Assembly (NCBI RefSeq): GCF_947497045.1
Contig: NZ_CANMEU010000017.1
Location: 1 to 49,567 of the forward strand
Source of the DNA: an uncultured Tateyamaria sp.
Lineage (GTDB): Bacteria; Pseudomonadota; Alphaproteobacteria; Rhodobacterales; Rhodobacteraceae
Reading direction: 5' to 3'
DNA: 49,567 nucleotides
In this document: in pieces, positions 1 through 7,796 of the stretch
How positions within the stretch are numbered: the first letter of the stretch is position 1
How the letters are laid out: every line of letters begins with the position of its first letter
Made by a program: the position numbers and the translations under genes
The notes under the pieces: model-generated
The model's input: only the letters and a program-made list of their open reading frames with translations
Database searches by the model: none
What the model was told of the DNA's origin: nothing

Positions 1-254
1 GCCATCGCACGTTCACATTAGCGACTGATATCGACGTCTTCCTCTGCGAACCACATTCGCCGTGGCAACGTGGGTCAAACGAAAACACAAACCGTTTGCT
101 GAGACAGTATTTTCCAGAAGGAACGGATTTGTCGATGCATAGCCAAGCGAAACTGAGCGCGGTTGCAAGACAGCTCAACGAACGACCTCGAAAGACATTG
201 CAATATCAAACACCAGCGGAGAAGTCCGCAGTGTGCGTTGCGTCGATCCGTTGA
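1..254 (+). mobile_element. IS30-family transposase, C-terminal fragment cut by the window edge
   Basis: An open frame runs into the window from its left edge (codons in register with position 3) and stops at TGA 252-254. It encodes the end of an IS30-type DDE transposase. The read-out includes FLCEPHSPWQRGSNENTN, where the Glu of SNEN is the usual third catalytic acid, then LRQYFPEGTDLS and QLNERPRKTL, the classic C-terminal signature of this family. The fragment ends only 35 bp before the stop of the convergent zinc-finger gene. I cannot see the left part of the element or define its terminal inverted repeat, so I cannot tell whether the element is intact outside the window. The family assignment is secure; activity is unknown. 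Confidence 0.85.
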
Positions 255-288
255 AACCGCCGCTCAAAGGTGCCATTCGCCAACCCCC

Positions 289-558
289 TCACTTCAACTG
301 CGAGTCCTTCGACCCCCGTCGATTGATCCCACCGCGCCCCTTGAACGCGGCATCGCGCTCGGCCACGCAATCGACGCACAGCTTCACCCCGGGCAGAGCC
401 GCGCGGCGCGCTTCGGGGATTGGTTCTTCGCATTCGGCGCAATATTTCGCGCTTTCCCCAACCGGTGCCCGGCGTGCCTTCATCCGCGCCAACTCGTCTG
501 AAATCGATGCCTCGATCTGTTCGCTGACCGCGCCGTCCTTGGCCCATCCGCCCGCCAT
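289..558 (-). CDS. DksA/TraR-family C4 zinc-finger protein
   Basis: This 89-residue protein carries the DksA/TraR C4 zinc finger: CAEC near residue 40 and CVDC near residue 61 bracket a segment rich in Pro and Arg/Ala. DksA relatives insert a coiled coil into the RNA polymerase secondary channel and modify initiation. This protein is far shorter than DksA (about 150 residues) and closer to TraR length, with only a short N-terminal helix (about residues 10-30). It starts 2 bp after the stop of the upstream oxidoreductase gene, so the two are probably co-transcribed. Family membership is well supported; an action on RNA polymerase is inferred from the family alone. An IS30 transposase remnant lies directly downstream, in convergent orientation. 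Confidence 0.8.
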   Translation of the reverse strand: MAGGWAKDGAVSEQIEASISDELARMKARRAPVGESAKYCAECEEPIPEARRAALPGVKLCVDCVAERDAAFKGRGGINRRGSKDSQLK

Positions 559-560
559 AT

Positions 561-1553
561 CTAGCCCCTCGCCTTGGCAAAAACCGCATCGATCACCGCC
601 TGCGTGCCGCGCGCATCCTCAAGCCGCCAGGGATAGGGCGTCCCCTCGCGCAGATGCGCGCAGAACGCTTCGACCTGCAAGACGTAGTGATTGACGCCGG
701 GAAACCGCTCTTCGGTGATCGAGGACGGGCGGCCACCGCCATGCACATTCTTTTGCAGTTCCAACCGGGCCGTGCCGAAGCCACCCGCATTGAACGGAGC
801 CGTCAGTTTGATCACGCCGCCAGAGCCGAAAAACGTCATCTCCTGATAGGGATGCATGCGCATCGAGGTGACCCAATGCGCGCCGAACCCGTCAAAGCGC
901 GCAGCCACGCGGGCCAACACATCCACGTCGTTCTCGAAATCCACATCGGCATGGGTGATCTCGACCGGGTCCTGCCCACTGAACCACCGGGTCGCCCCAT
1001 AGGTATAGACACCGATATCCGGGATGCCGCCGCCCCCGGTTTCGGGGCGGTTGCGCACGTTGGCGGTGTCGGCCCCGTTGTCATAGCAAAACATCGCATC
1101 CACGTGGATCAGCTTGCCAATCTCGCCTTCCCGATAGAGCGCGCGGGCCCGCTGCCATTGGGGGTGATGCACGATCATGTAGGCTTCGGTCGCAACCAGG
1201 CCGGAGCTGTCGCGCGCCTCGATCAGCGCGTCATAGTCAGACGCCACCATCGCCATCGGCTTTTCACACAATACGTGCTTGCCTGCCGCCAACGCCTTCA
1301 ACGACCACTCGACATGCAGATGGTTTGGCAGGGGGATGTAAACCGCATTGATGTCTGGATCGGCCAGCAGCGCGTCATAATCGGTATACACCTTCAAACC
1401 GGGGCAAAATGCGGAAAACGGCGCGGCTTTGGCCGGGTCCGATGTCGCCAAGGCGTACAATTCCGCCCCGTGGGCTGCGTGAATTGCCGGGGCCATGTCC
1501 TTGCGCGCAAAGTTGCTCGCCCCCAAAATTCCCCATCTGACCGGCTTTGACAT
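561..1553 (-). CDS. Gfo/Idh/MocA-family NAD(P)-dependent oxidoreductase
   Basis: This 330-residue protein has the two-domain Gfo/Idh/MocA layout. The N-terminal Rossmann segment begins WGILGASNFA, and the family signature follows as GKHVLCEKPMAM at about residues 91-102, where the Lys of EKP is the catalytic/cofactor-contacting residue. The C-terminal half is the alpha/beta substrate domain. Relatives oxidise or reduce sugars, inositols or dihydrodiols, and the sequence does not reveal the substrate. Length is typical for the family. The small zinc-finger gene follows almost without a gap, and the rpoH terminator lies upstream, so this pair probably has its own promoter in the 100 bp before the start. 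The cytoplasmic location is inferred from the lack of a signal peptide. Confidence 0.85.
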   Translation of the reverse strand: MSKPVRWGILGASNFARKDMAPAIHAAHGAELYALATSDPAKAAPFSAFCPGLKVYTDYDALLADPDINAVYIPLPNHLHVEWSLKALAAGKHVLCEKPMAMVASDYDALIEARDSSGLVATEAYMIVHHPQWQRARALYREGEIGKLIHVDAMFCYDNGADTANVRNRPETGGGGIPDIGVYTYGATRWFSGQDPVEITHADVDFENDVDVLARVAARFDGFGAHWVTSMRMHPYQEMTFFGSGGVIKLTAPFNAGGFGTARLELQKNVHGGGRPSSITEERFPGVNHYVLQVEAFCAHLREGTPYPWRLEDARGTQAVIDAVFAKARG

Positions 1554-1660
1554 AACGCCCCCTCAAGGCTGAACACCTTTCAGCATATCACCCAATGGCA
1601 GTATCGCAACGGACCCGGCCCATCCCCGTTCTTCCCCTCGCAGGAACGCCCGGCCTGCGC

Positions 1661-1697
1661 CAAAACGAAAAAAGGCCCCGCACATCGGCAGGGCCTT
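1661..1697 (-). terminator. Intrinsic terminator of rpoH
   Basis: On the minus strand, 7-bp arms AAGGCCC and GGGCCTT (1691-1697 and 1672-1678) enclose a 12-nt loop, and the second arm runs into TTTTTTCGTTTT. This is a standard rho-independent terminator about 25 bp after the rpoH stop codon. Confidence 0.8.
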
Positions 1698-1720
1698 GTC
1701 TATTTGGCGTGCAAAAAGGG

Positions 1721-2617
1721 TCAGGCGGTCGCCAGCAACCCTTTGGATTTCGCAATCTCGCGCATCCTCTTTTGCAGCTTTTCAAAGGCGCGCACTTCGA
1801 TCTGGCGGATCCGTTCACGGCTGACGTTGTATTGCTCGGACAGCTCTTCGAGGGTGACGACCTTATCGGCCAGACGGCGTTGCGTCAGGATATCCCTTTC
1901 ACGCTCGTTCAACACATCCAGTGCCTCGGCCAGCATCTCGCGGCGCACTTCCAATTCGTCCTGCGCCTCGTAGTCACCTGCCTGATCGGCGCTTTCGTCC
2001 TCAAGCCAGTCCTGCCACTGCATCGTGCCTTCGCCTTCGGACCCGACGGTGGCGTTCAGCGAGGCATCGCCCCCCGACAAACGGCGGTTCATCGAGATCA
2101 CTTCGGCTTCGGTCACACTCAGATCATTGGCAATGCGTGCCACGTTTTCAGGGCGCAGGTCGCCTTCTTCCAGTGCACCGATCTTGTTCTTGGCCTTGCG
2201 CAGGTTGAAGAATAGCTTTTTCTGGGCCGATGTGGTGCCAAGTTTGACGAGGCTCCACGAGCGCAGGATATATTCCTGAATCGAGGCGCGGATCCACCAC
2301 ATCGCATAAGTCGCAAGTCGAAAGCCCTTTTCAGGGTCAAAACGTTTGACGGCCTGCATCAGACCCACATTGGCCTCTGAAATCACCTCGGCCTGAGGCA
2401 GCCCGTAGCCGCGATAGCCCATGGCGATCTTTGCGGCCAGACGCAGGTGGCTGGTGACCATCCTGTGGGCCGCTTCGGTGTCTTCCTTTTCAACCCACGC
2501 CTTGGCCAGCATGTATTCCTCTTCCGGCTCAAGCAGGGGAAATTTGCGGATTTCCTGCATATAGCGGTTCAAACCACCCTCGGGGGTGGGTGCGGGCAGA
2601 TTTGCGTAATTGGCCAT
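1721..2617 (-). CDS. rpoH: RNA polymerase sigma-32 factor (heat-shock sigma)
   Basis: This 298-residue protein directs RNA polymerase to heat-shock promoters. It has sigma region 2 (about residues 45-120, including GFRLATYAMWWIRASIQEY), the RpoH-box area at about residues 125-145 (LFFNLRKAKNKIG) and region 4 (about residues 230-285, with the helix-turn-helix TLEELSEQYNVSRERIRQIE). The start at 2617 was chosen because MANYANLP is a typical RpoH N-terminus and GGAGGG lies 5-6 nt upstream. The reading frame stays open further upstream but has no other support. It is probably the RpoH1-type copy, as roseobacters often carry two. A heat-shock-type promoter lies about 55 bp upstream and a terminator follows, so the gene looks monocistronic. 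Confidence 0.95.
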   Translation of the reverse strand: MANYANLPAPTPEGGLNRYMQEIRKFPLLEPEEEYMLAKAWVEKEDTEAAHRMVTSHLRLAAKIAMGYRGYGLPQAEVISEANVGLMQAVKRFDPEKGFRLATYAMWWIRASIQEYILRSWSLVKLGTTSAQKKLFFNLRKAKNKIGALEEGDLRPENVARIANDLSVTEAEVISMNRRLSGGDASLNATVGSEGEGTMQWQDWLEDESADQAGDYEAQDELEVRREMLAEALDVLNERERDILTQRRLADKVVTLEELSEQYNVSRERIRQIEVRAFEKLQKRMREIAKSKGLLATA

Positions 2618-2669
2618 AATGTCCCTCCTGGTGCCCCTCAAACCTTTCATGTTTAGAGGCTTAACATTG

Positions 2670-2699
2670 AATATGGGACGGCGATCGCACCCTTTCAAG
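2670..2699 (-). promoter_or_regulatory. Candidate sigma-32 (heat-shock) promoter of rpoH
   Basis: On the minus strand CTTGAAA (2693-2699) is followed after 15 nt by CCCATATT (2670-2677). This is close to the sigma-32 consensus CTTGAAA - 13-15 nt - CCCCATnT. It sits about 55 bp upstream of the rpoH start, which would allow RpoH to drive its own synthesis. The match is by eye only. Confidence 0.5.
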
Positions 2700-2840
2700 G
2701 CACGAGGGTCGTCGATTGTCAGGATATTGGCACGCTCAATCCTGAATGTGCAGCCCCCTGCCCGACCCTCACGCGCACGTGCTGATCGTTTCAGAAAACG
2801 GGGCCGCATGGCGATGTCGCACAGCCAAGCTAATGAAAGT

Positions 2841-3863
2841 TTAACGCAACAGTCCCAAAAGCGTTTCAAAGTCGTCGGGCAGCGGGGCCTCGAATCGCAT
2901 CTGTGCGCCGCTGATCGGATGGTCAAAGCCCAACACAGCCGCATGCAGGGCCTGACGCCCAAATGCGGCCACGGCAGCCGCTGCCGCATCACTCAGCGCT
3001 CCGCGTGCCAATTTGCGCCGCCCGCCATAGACCGGATCACCGACCAGCCCATGCCCGGCATGGGCCATATGCACGCGAATCTGGTGGGTGCGCCCCGTCT
3101 CGAGCCAGCATTCGATCTGGGCCAACACCTCGGGGTTGCCATAGCGTTCGACCAGCCGCGCCCGCGTCACCGCATGCCGCCCCCCCTGAAACAAAACCGC
3201 CTGTCGCTGCCGGTCGGTCTTGTGACGGGCCAGTTGCGTGGTGATCTTGAGCACGTTTCCGGGTTCGAAATTCGTCCCCTTGATCCCGCGCAAGCGCGGA
3301 TCGGCCGCATCCGGTGCCCCGTAGACCAGAGCGCGGTAGTACCGCTCGACGGTGTGGGCCGCAAACTGATCCGCCAGCCCGTGATGGGCAGCGTCGGATT
3401 TGGCCACCACCAAAAGGCCGCTCGTGTCCTTGTCGATCCGGTGCACGATGCCGGGGCGTTTCATGCCCCCGACCCCGGACAGGTCGTCGCCACAGTGATG
3501 CATCAGCGCGTTCACAAGCGTGCCCGAGGGCGATCCGGGTGCCGGATGCACCACCATGCCCGCCGGTTTGTTGACCACGATCAGGTCCGCATCTTCGTAT
3601 ACGATCTCAAGCGGGATATCCTCGGGCGCGATGTGGCTGTCCTGCGCTTGGGCAACCGTGACCTCGATCTGCGCGCCCTCAGCCACGCGCACCTTGGGGT
3701 CAAGCGTTACGACCCCATCGACGGACACCGCCCCGGCGGCCACCAGACGGGCGAGCCGGGTGCGCGACAGGGCCGCCCCCTCTGGCACGTCGCGCGCGAT
3801 GGCCTTATCAAGGCGCGGCGGGGGTGCCTCGCCGATCACAAAGGATATGGTGTTGGACGACAT
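2841..3863 (-). CDS. RluA/RluD-family 23S rRNA pseudouridine synthase
   Basis: This 340-residue protein isomerises uridine to pseudouridine in large-subunit rRNA. An N-terminal S4-like RNA-binding segment (about residues 15-75, SRTRLARLVAAGAVSVDG) precedes the catalytic domain. That domain has the RluA signature HRIDKDTSGLLVVAK at about residues 140-155, whose Asp is the catalytic nucleophile, and the GRTHQIRVHMAHAGHGLVGD segment near residues 243-262. The start at 3863 (MSSNTISF) has an AGGGG ribosome-binding site. RluD (positions 1911/1915/1917 in E. coli numbering) is the closest match in architecture, but I cannot separate RluD from sister enzymes by eye. The first 17 bp overlap the start of the divergent gene. 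Confidence 0.88.
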   Translation of the reverse strand: MSSNTISFVIGEAPPPRLDKAIARDVPEGAALSRTRLARLVAAGAVSVDGVVTLDPKVRVAEGAQIEVTVAQAQDSHIAPEDIPLEIVYEDADLIVVNKPAGMVVHPAPGSPSGTLVNALMHHCGDDLSGVGGMKRPGIVHRIDKDTSGLLVVAKSDAAHHGLADQFAAHTVERYYRALVYGAPDAADPRLRGIKGTNFEPGNVLKITTQLARHKTDRQRQAVLFQGGRHAVTRARLVERYGNPEVLAQIECWLETGRTHQIRVHMAHAGHGLVGDPVYGGRRKLARGALSDAAAAAVAAFGRQALHAAVLGFDHPISGAQMRFEAPLPDDFETLLGLLR

Positions 3864-4158
3864 CGAAACCCCTATCGAACCGGCCAATCTGCGGTTCCTG
3901 CGCCGGTTGGTGACGGTGCTGACCGTCATTATGATTTTCGGCGTTCTAACGGTGATTGCCTTGCTTGTCATCCGCCTGAACGCCGATCCCAAGCCGATGG
4001 TGCTGCCCGAACAGGTGACATTGCCTGACGGGGCGACCGCGACCGCCTTTACCGTGGGCTCGGACTGGTTCGCGGTGGTGACGCAGGACGACACGATTCT
4101 GATCTTTGATCAGGTAACGGGCACGTTGCGCCAGACCATTACGCTGGACCAGCCTTGA
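3847..4158 (+). CDS. Small single-pass membrane protein (DUF6476-like)
   Basis: This protein of about 103 residues has an N-terminal Pro/acidic tail (IETPIEPANLRFLRR), one membrane segment at about residues 18-40 (VTVLTVIMIFGVLTVIALLVIRL) and a C-terminal periplasmic domain of about 60 residues that looks beta-rich. It resembles a conserved Rhodobacteraceae family I know as DUF6476; its function is unknown. ATG 3847, GTG 3850 and TTG 3853 are all possible starts. The AAGGA at 3841-3845 favours GTG or TTG by spacing. Whichever is used, the 5' end overlaps the divergent pseudouridine synthase gene. The tRNA-His gene follows in convergent orientation. Confidence 0.7.
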   Translation: MVLDDIETPIEPANLRFLRRLVTVLTVIMIFGVLTVIALLVIRLNADPKPMVLPEQVTLPDGATATAFTVGSDWFAVVTQDDTILIFDQVTGTLRQTITLDQP

Positions 4159-4170
4159 AAAAAGGGGGGG

Positions 4171-4247
4171 TGGTACCACCTCCTGGTCTCGAACCAGGGA
4201 CCTCTTGATCCACAATCAAGCGCTCTAACCTACTGAGCTAAGGCGGC
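4171..4247 (-). tRNA. tRNA-His (anticodon GTG), CCA encoded
   Basis: The minus strand folds into a complete cloverleaf. The acceptor arms are GCCGCCT and AGGTGGT, the anticodon stem is CTTGA/TCAAG with loop TTGTGGA (anticodon GTG at 4211-4213), and the T stem is CCTGG/CCAGG with loop TTCGAGA. CCA is encoded at 4171-4173. The discriminator is A73, not C73, and the base before position 1 is T, so the usual G-1 is not encoded. This agrees with the divergent tRNA-His known in a clade of alphaproteobacteria. The first acceptor pair is G-U. Confidence 0.95.
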
Positions 4248-4308
4248 ACTGGGGCTGAGATACCTCTGAGGTGGCGCGATTGCAAGACCGTGAAAACCAG
4301 AAAAAGCG

Positions 4309-4791
4309 TCAGAACCGGTAGGTCCATGTCTGTTCGACCAAATCCTGACCAAAGGACTGGACGGGGCGGCTGTCACCCAACTGCCAACCTGTGCGCGCGT
4401 AAAGAGCGCAGGCGGCGCGGTGGCTTTCGTGGGTCCACAGCTGCATGCCGCGATACCCCTTGGCCTGGGCATAGCCCATGCACTGCGCCAGCAACTTGGC
4501 CCCAACCCCCTGCCCCCGCGCCTCCGGCACCAGCAGGAACAGGCGCAGTTTGGCGGTCTGATCATCCAGCCGGACACAAAATATCGACCCAAGGCGGGTA
4601 TCACCGACCTGCGCGATCCACCCTTGCTCGCAGGTGGGGTCGTGATCGGCATTGAAGCCATCGAGAATTTCGCGCACCAGCACGCCGAAACTGGCGTCAA
4701 ACCCCTCGGCCTGCGCATAGAGCCGGTCGTGTTGTTCAACCAGCCAGTCGGTGTCATCCGGGCGAAAGGGGCGTAGGGCGATCGGGCTCAT
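4309..4791 (-). CDS. GNAT-family N-acetyltransferase
   Basis: This 160-residue protein has the GNAT fold. The acetyl-CoA-binding motif A is LLVPEARGQGVGAKLL at about residues 93-108, with the pyrophosphate-binding RGQGVG loop. A motif B-like end follows (ACALYARTGWQ). The acceptor substrate cannot be inferred. The start at 4791 (MSPIALRPF) is preferred to the upstream in-frame codon because GNAT domains usually begin with such an I-x-L-R-P strand. It is an isolated gene divergent from the short acidic protein gene. A MarR-like partner domain, found in some relatives, is absent. Confidence 0.8.
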   Translation of the reverse strand: MSPIALRPFRPDDTDWLVEQHDRLYAQAEGFDASFGVLVREILDGFNADHDPTCEQGWIAQVGDTRLGSIFCVRLDDQTAKLRLFLLVPEARGQGVGAKLLAQCMGYAQAKGYRGMQLWTHESHRAACALYARTGWQLGDSRPVQSFGQDLVEQTWTYRF

Positions 4792-4874
4792 GGCCCTATC
4801 CTGCAACCCGCGATCTTGCCTTTCAAGGGGCCGCGCGATAGCACAGGTTCTTCAGAGCCAGAGCGGAGGCGACC

Positions 4875-5057
4875 ATGGGTATCAACAGCGAACGCGATAT
4901 TGAGGCAAACATGCAGATCGGCCCCACCGATCAGGGCATGGTGCGCATATATATCGAAGCCAAAGGCGTTGAAATCCCCATGGATTTCGACCCCGAAGAG
5001 GCCGAGGAAATCGCCGACGAAATCCGCGCCGCAGCCAAGGCGGCCCGCGCCGTCTGA
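4875..5057 (+). CDS. Small acidic conserved protein (DUF6324-like)
   Basis: This 60-residue, strongly acidic cytoplasmic protein has a short beta-rich middle (MVRIYIEAKGVEIPM) and a C-terminal helix rich in Glu and Ala. I recognise it as a small conserved Rhodobacteraceae family (DUF6324); no function is known to me. A clear ribosome-binding site, GGAGG, lies 6 nt before the ATG, and there are no rare features. It is convergent with phaG, whose stop codon lies only 7 bp away. No operon partner is visible. Confidence 0.75.
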   Translation: MGINSERDIEANMQIGPTDQGMVRIYIEAKGVEIPMDFDPEEAEEIADEIRAAAKAARAV

Positions 5058-5064
5058 TCACCGT

Positions 5065-5451
5065 TCAAGGGGCCTTGATGGTTTCCAGCGCGCGGTCCGC
5101 TTCCGGCACGTTCAACGTCGACCACGTATCATCGCGCGGCGGCGACGGGGGGGTGTCGCAGGCGCGGCGATGGATGTTCACCTTGGCGATGAAATTGGCA
5201 GAGATCGGCGCGGTCACGAACAGGAACGACATGATCAGCAACTCGTGCATCGATGTCTCGCCAAGCATGTAGGAATGCAGCATCGACGCCAGCAAAAGCG
5301 AGCCGATCCCCACGGTGCCCACCTTGGTCGGGGCGTGCAGGCGGGTCATGGAGTCGTTGAACTTGAGCAGCCCGATCACCCCCACGATGGCAAAACCGGA
5401 CCCGATCAGCAGGAAAACGGCAACGGCATATGTCAAAATGATCTCGATCAT
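5065..5451 (-). CDS. phaG: K+/H+ antiporter subunit G (PhaG/MrpG)
   Basis: This 128-residue last subunit of the Pha/Mrp-type cation/proton antiporter has three hydrophobic segments (about residues 5-30, 40-60 and 65-88). It contains the conserved MrpG stretch GLLKFNDSMTRLHAPTKVGT between the first two. The C-terminal 35 residues are polar and rich in Pro and Asp. The start overlaps the phaF stop by 4 bp, so the two are translationally coupled. MrpG subunits are needed for assembly of the complex; they carry no catalytic site of their own. Confidence 0.88.
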   Translation of the reverse strand: MIEIILTYAVAVFLLIGSGFAIVGVIGLLKFNDSMTRLHAPTKVGTVGIGSLLLASMLHSYMLGETSMHELLIMSFLFVTAPISANFIAKVNIHRRACDTPPSPPRDDTWSTLNVPEADRALETIKAP

Positions 5452-5735
5452 TCGATAATGTCCCCCCGCAAGATGAACCGCGCCAGCGCGACCGTGGACA
5501 CAAATCCCAGCATCGCAATCAGCAGCGACACCTCGAAATAGATCTGGACGCCCTGATAGATCCCAAGCAGCACAACCAGCCCAAGCGCGTTGATCACCAT
5601 CGTGTCCAGCGCCAGAATGCGATCACCCGTCGTCGGCCCCATCACAAGGCGGACCATCGACAGAACCTGCGCCAGCACGATCACCACAAAGGCGATAATC
5701 AGCGCGACGTCCATGAATTCAGTGGCAGCACTCAT
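5448..5735 (-). CDS. phaF: K+/H+ antiporter subunit F (PhaF/MrpF)
   Basis: This 95-residue protein has three membrane segments (about residues 8-30, 38-58 and 63-85). The MrpF signature VRLVMGPTTGDRILALDTM follows the first segment, and the Asp of GDRILALD is the residue regarded as important in the family. It overlaps phaE upstream and phaG downstream by 4 bp each, consistent with stoichiometric synthesis of the membrane complex. Confidence 0.88.
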   Translation of the reverse strand: MSAATEFMDVALIIAFVVIVLAQVLSMVRLVMGPTTGDRILALDTMVINALGLVVLLGIYQGVQIYFEVSLLIAMLGFVSTVALARFILRGDIIE

Positions 5736-6232
5736 GCGAAAATCTCCTTGAGGCGGGCCTCGTAGCGGGTCTTGATCTCGTCCCGGACCCCGTCGGGATC
5801 ATCGGTGTGCAACACATGCACGAGCAGCGAATGCCCCTCATCCGACAAATCCGCCGAAACGGTGCCCGGCGTCAGGGTGATGGTGCCTGCCAATACCGTG
5901 ATCGCCTCGGGCTGGCGCAAATCCAGCGGAACCACGATCCAGGCGGGTTTCAGCTTGGCATTCGGAACGGTCAGAACGATCCACGCAACCTGGACGTTAG
6001 CCACCAAAATGTCCCAGATCACCATGATCGAGTAGCTGAACATCTTGCCCAGATGGAACCCTTGCGGCGTGTCGGGCCACCACACGGCCGTCATCCAAGG
6101 GATGATCACACCCAAGATGATCCCAAACACCACCATCCCGGCAGAGATCTGATTTTGCAACAAAATCCAGACCACCGCCAACAGCAGGGTCAGGAACGGG
6201 TGCGGCAGAAGCCAACGGAATGCACGGGTCAT
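5732..6232 (-). CDS. phaE: K+/H+ antiporter subunit E (PhaE/MrpE)
   Basis: This 166-residue protein begins with two hydrophobic helices (about residues 12-45). These are followed by the conserved MrpE region AWIVLTVPNAKLKPAWIVVPL and, near residues 112-125, TITLTPGTVSADLS, which is the family hallmark. The C-terminal cytoplasmic part (VHVLHTDDPDGVRDEIKTRYEARLKEIF) is helical. It lies 1 bp after phaD and overlaps phaF by 4 bp. Its role is structural within the Pha complex. Confidence 0.9.
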   Translation of the reverse strand: MTRAFRWLLPHPFLTLLLAVVWILLQNQISAGMVVFGIILGVIIPWMTAVWWPDTPQGFHLGKMFSYSIMVIWDILVANVQVAWIVLTVPNAKLKPAWIVVPLDLRQPEAITVLAGTITLTPGTVSADLSDEGHSLLVHVLHTDDPDGVRDEIKTRYEARLKEIFA

Positions 6233-6233
6233 A

Positions 6234-7796
6234 TCAGTGGTCCTCCTTGTCGGCAGCCTTGTCAGTGTCGGGTTTGCTCAGCTTGCCCGGCGTTCCCACG
6301 ACCGTCTCGATATAGGCCCCCGGCGCAAACAGATCGCGCGCCATGGTGGTTGCGTACCCATGCACCACGCCTGCAAACACGGTGTGCAGCCCAAGCAGCG
6401 CGACCAGCCCGCCGACCGCCACATAAGACAGCGGCGCGGGACGCGGCAGCGGCGTTTCATCTTCGGGGGGGGCGACACTGTGCGCTTTCCAGAACAGGAT
6501 GCTGCCTGCGCGCGCGAACCCCAGAATACTGATCAGGCTTGATGTCAGAACGACCGCCCAGATCCAGACCACAAGGTCGGTGTCAAAGGCGGCATTCAGC
6601 ACCAGCAACTTTCCCAGGAACCCCGAAAGCGGCGGCAGACCCGCCATTGCAATCGCCCCGGCAAAGAACAACCCGGCTGTCAATGCGGCACCCGCCATCG
6701 GGGCCTGCGAGGTCAGCTGCAAATCCGCACGTGAACAGCGCACAAGATCCACAATCAGGAACAGCGTGGCCCCGGCAAGGGTCGAGTGGATGATATAATA
6801 CAGCGCCGCCGCAATCCCTTCGGGCGTGAACAGCGCGATTGAGATCATCACCATCCCCATCGACCCGATCACCGAGAAGGCCACCAGCCGGTCCAGCTTT
6901 CTCGCGGCCAGCACGCCAATCATACCGATGGCGAGCGAGACCAGCGCAGCAGGCAGCAGCCACACATCATGCAGGCCCTGCGTCACCTCAAGGTCCGGTG
7001 AAAAGATCAGCGTGTAGACCCGGATGATCGCGTAGGCTCCCACCTTGGTCATAATCGCAAACAGGGCGGCCACGGGTGCAGGGGCCTCGGCATAGCTTGA
7101 GGGCAGCCAGAAATGCAGCGGCACAAGCGCGGCCTTGATCGCAAAGACCAGCAGCAACAGCACAGCGGCCACACGGATGCCCACGGTTTCCTCAGGGGTG
7201 ATCAACCGCACCCGCTCGGCCAGATCGGCCATGTTGAGCGTGCCCGTCTCGGCGTAAATCGCCCCGAGCGCAAACAGGAACAGGGTCGATCCGATCAGGT
7301 TGAACAACACATATTGTACGCCCGCGCGCAGCCGGTCATTGCCGCCCGCATGGATCATCAACCCATATGAGGCGATCAGCAGCACTTCGAAAAAGACAAA
7401 CAGGTTGAACAGGTCGCCCGTCAGGAACGCACCCATGATCCCCATCAACTGAAACTGGAAAAGCGCGTGGAAATGCCGCCCCCGATCGTCCCACCCGGAC
7501 CCGATTGCATAAAGCAGCACAAACAGACCCAGCACTGCCGTCAGCAGCACCATCATCGTCGACAGTCGATCACCCACCAGCACGATGCCAAAGGGCGCGG
7601 CCCAATCACCAAGCTGATAAAGGGTGACGGTCCCGTCCGAGGCTTGCCATGCAAGCCCTGCGGCGACAGCGATCAGGGCCAGCACACCCACGACCGAGAA
7701 CACCCGCTGGATGCCGATATGATAGCGTGCCGCCAGTACGATAAAGGGCGCAACAAGTGCGGGCAGAATGACGGGTGCAATAATCCAATGGGTCAT
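6234..7796 (-). CDS. phaD: K+/H+ antiporter subunit D (PhaD/MrpD, NuoM/N-like)
   Basis: This 520-residue polytopic protein has about 14 membrane helices and is homologous to the proton-pumping NuoM/NuoN subunits of complex I. Visible family marks are the Glu of FVFFEVLLIASYGLM (helix 5 region) and the conserved lysines of AALVPLHFWLPSSYAEAPAPVAALFAIMTKVG. The Lys/Pro/His cluster KAALVPLHFWLP is typical of the proton channel. A charged C-terminal tail ends in KEDH. It overlaps phaC by 4 bp. Together with PhaA it is expected to carry ion translocation. Confidence 0.92.
   Translation of the reverse strand: MTHWIIAPVILPALVAPFIVLAARYHIGIQRVFSVVGVLALIAVAAGLAWQASDGTVTLYQLGDWAAPFGIVLVGDRLSTMMVLLTAVLGLFVLLYAIGSGWDDRGRHFHALFQFQLMGIMGAFLTGDLFNLFVFFEVLLIASYGLMIHAGGNDRLRAGVQYVLFNLIGSTLFLFALGAIYAETGTLNMADLAERVRLITPEETVGIRVAAVLLLLVFAIKAALVPLHFWLPSSYAEAPAPVAALFAIMTKVGAYAIIRVYTLIFSPDLEVTQGLHDVWLLPAALVSLAIGMIGVLAARKLDRLVAFSVIGSMGMVMISIALFTPEGIAAALYYIIHSTLAGATLFLIVDLVRCSRADLQLTSQAPMAGAALTAGLFFAGAIAMAGLPPLSGFLGKLLVLNAAFDTDLVVWIWAVVLTSSLISILGFARAGSILFWKAHSVAPPEDETPLPRPAPLSYVAVGGLVALLGLHTVFAGVVHGYATTMARDLFAPGAYIETVVGTPGKLSKPDTDKAADKEDH

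Noticed and set aside
2610..4028. Open frame of 472 codons opposite the pseudouridine synthase
   Set aside because: Composition is typical of antisense shadow frames, and it crosses the rpoH promoter and a whole conserved gene.
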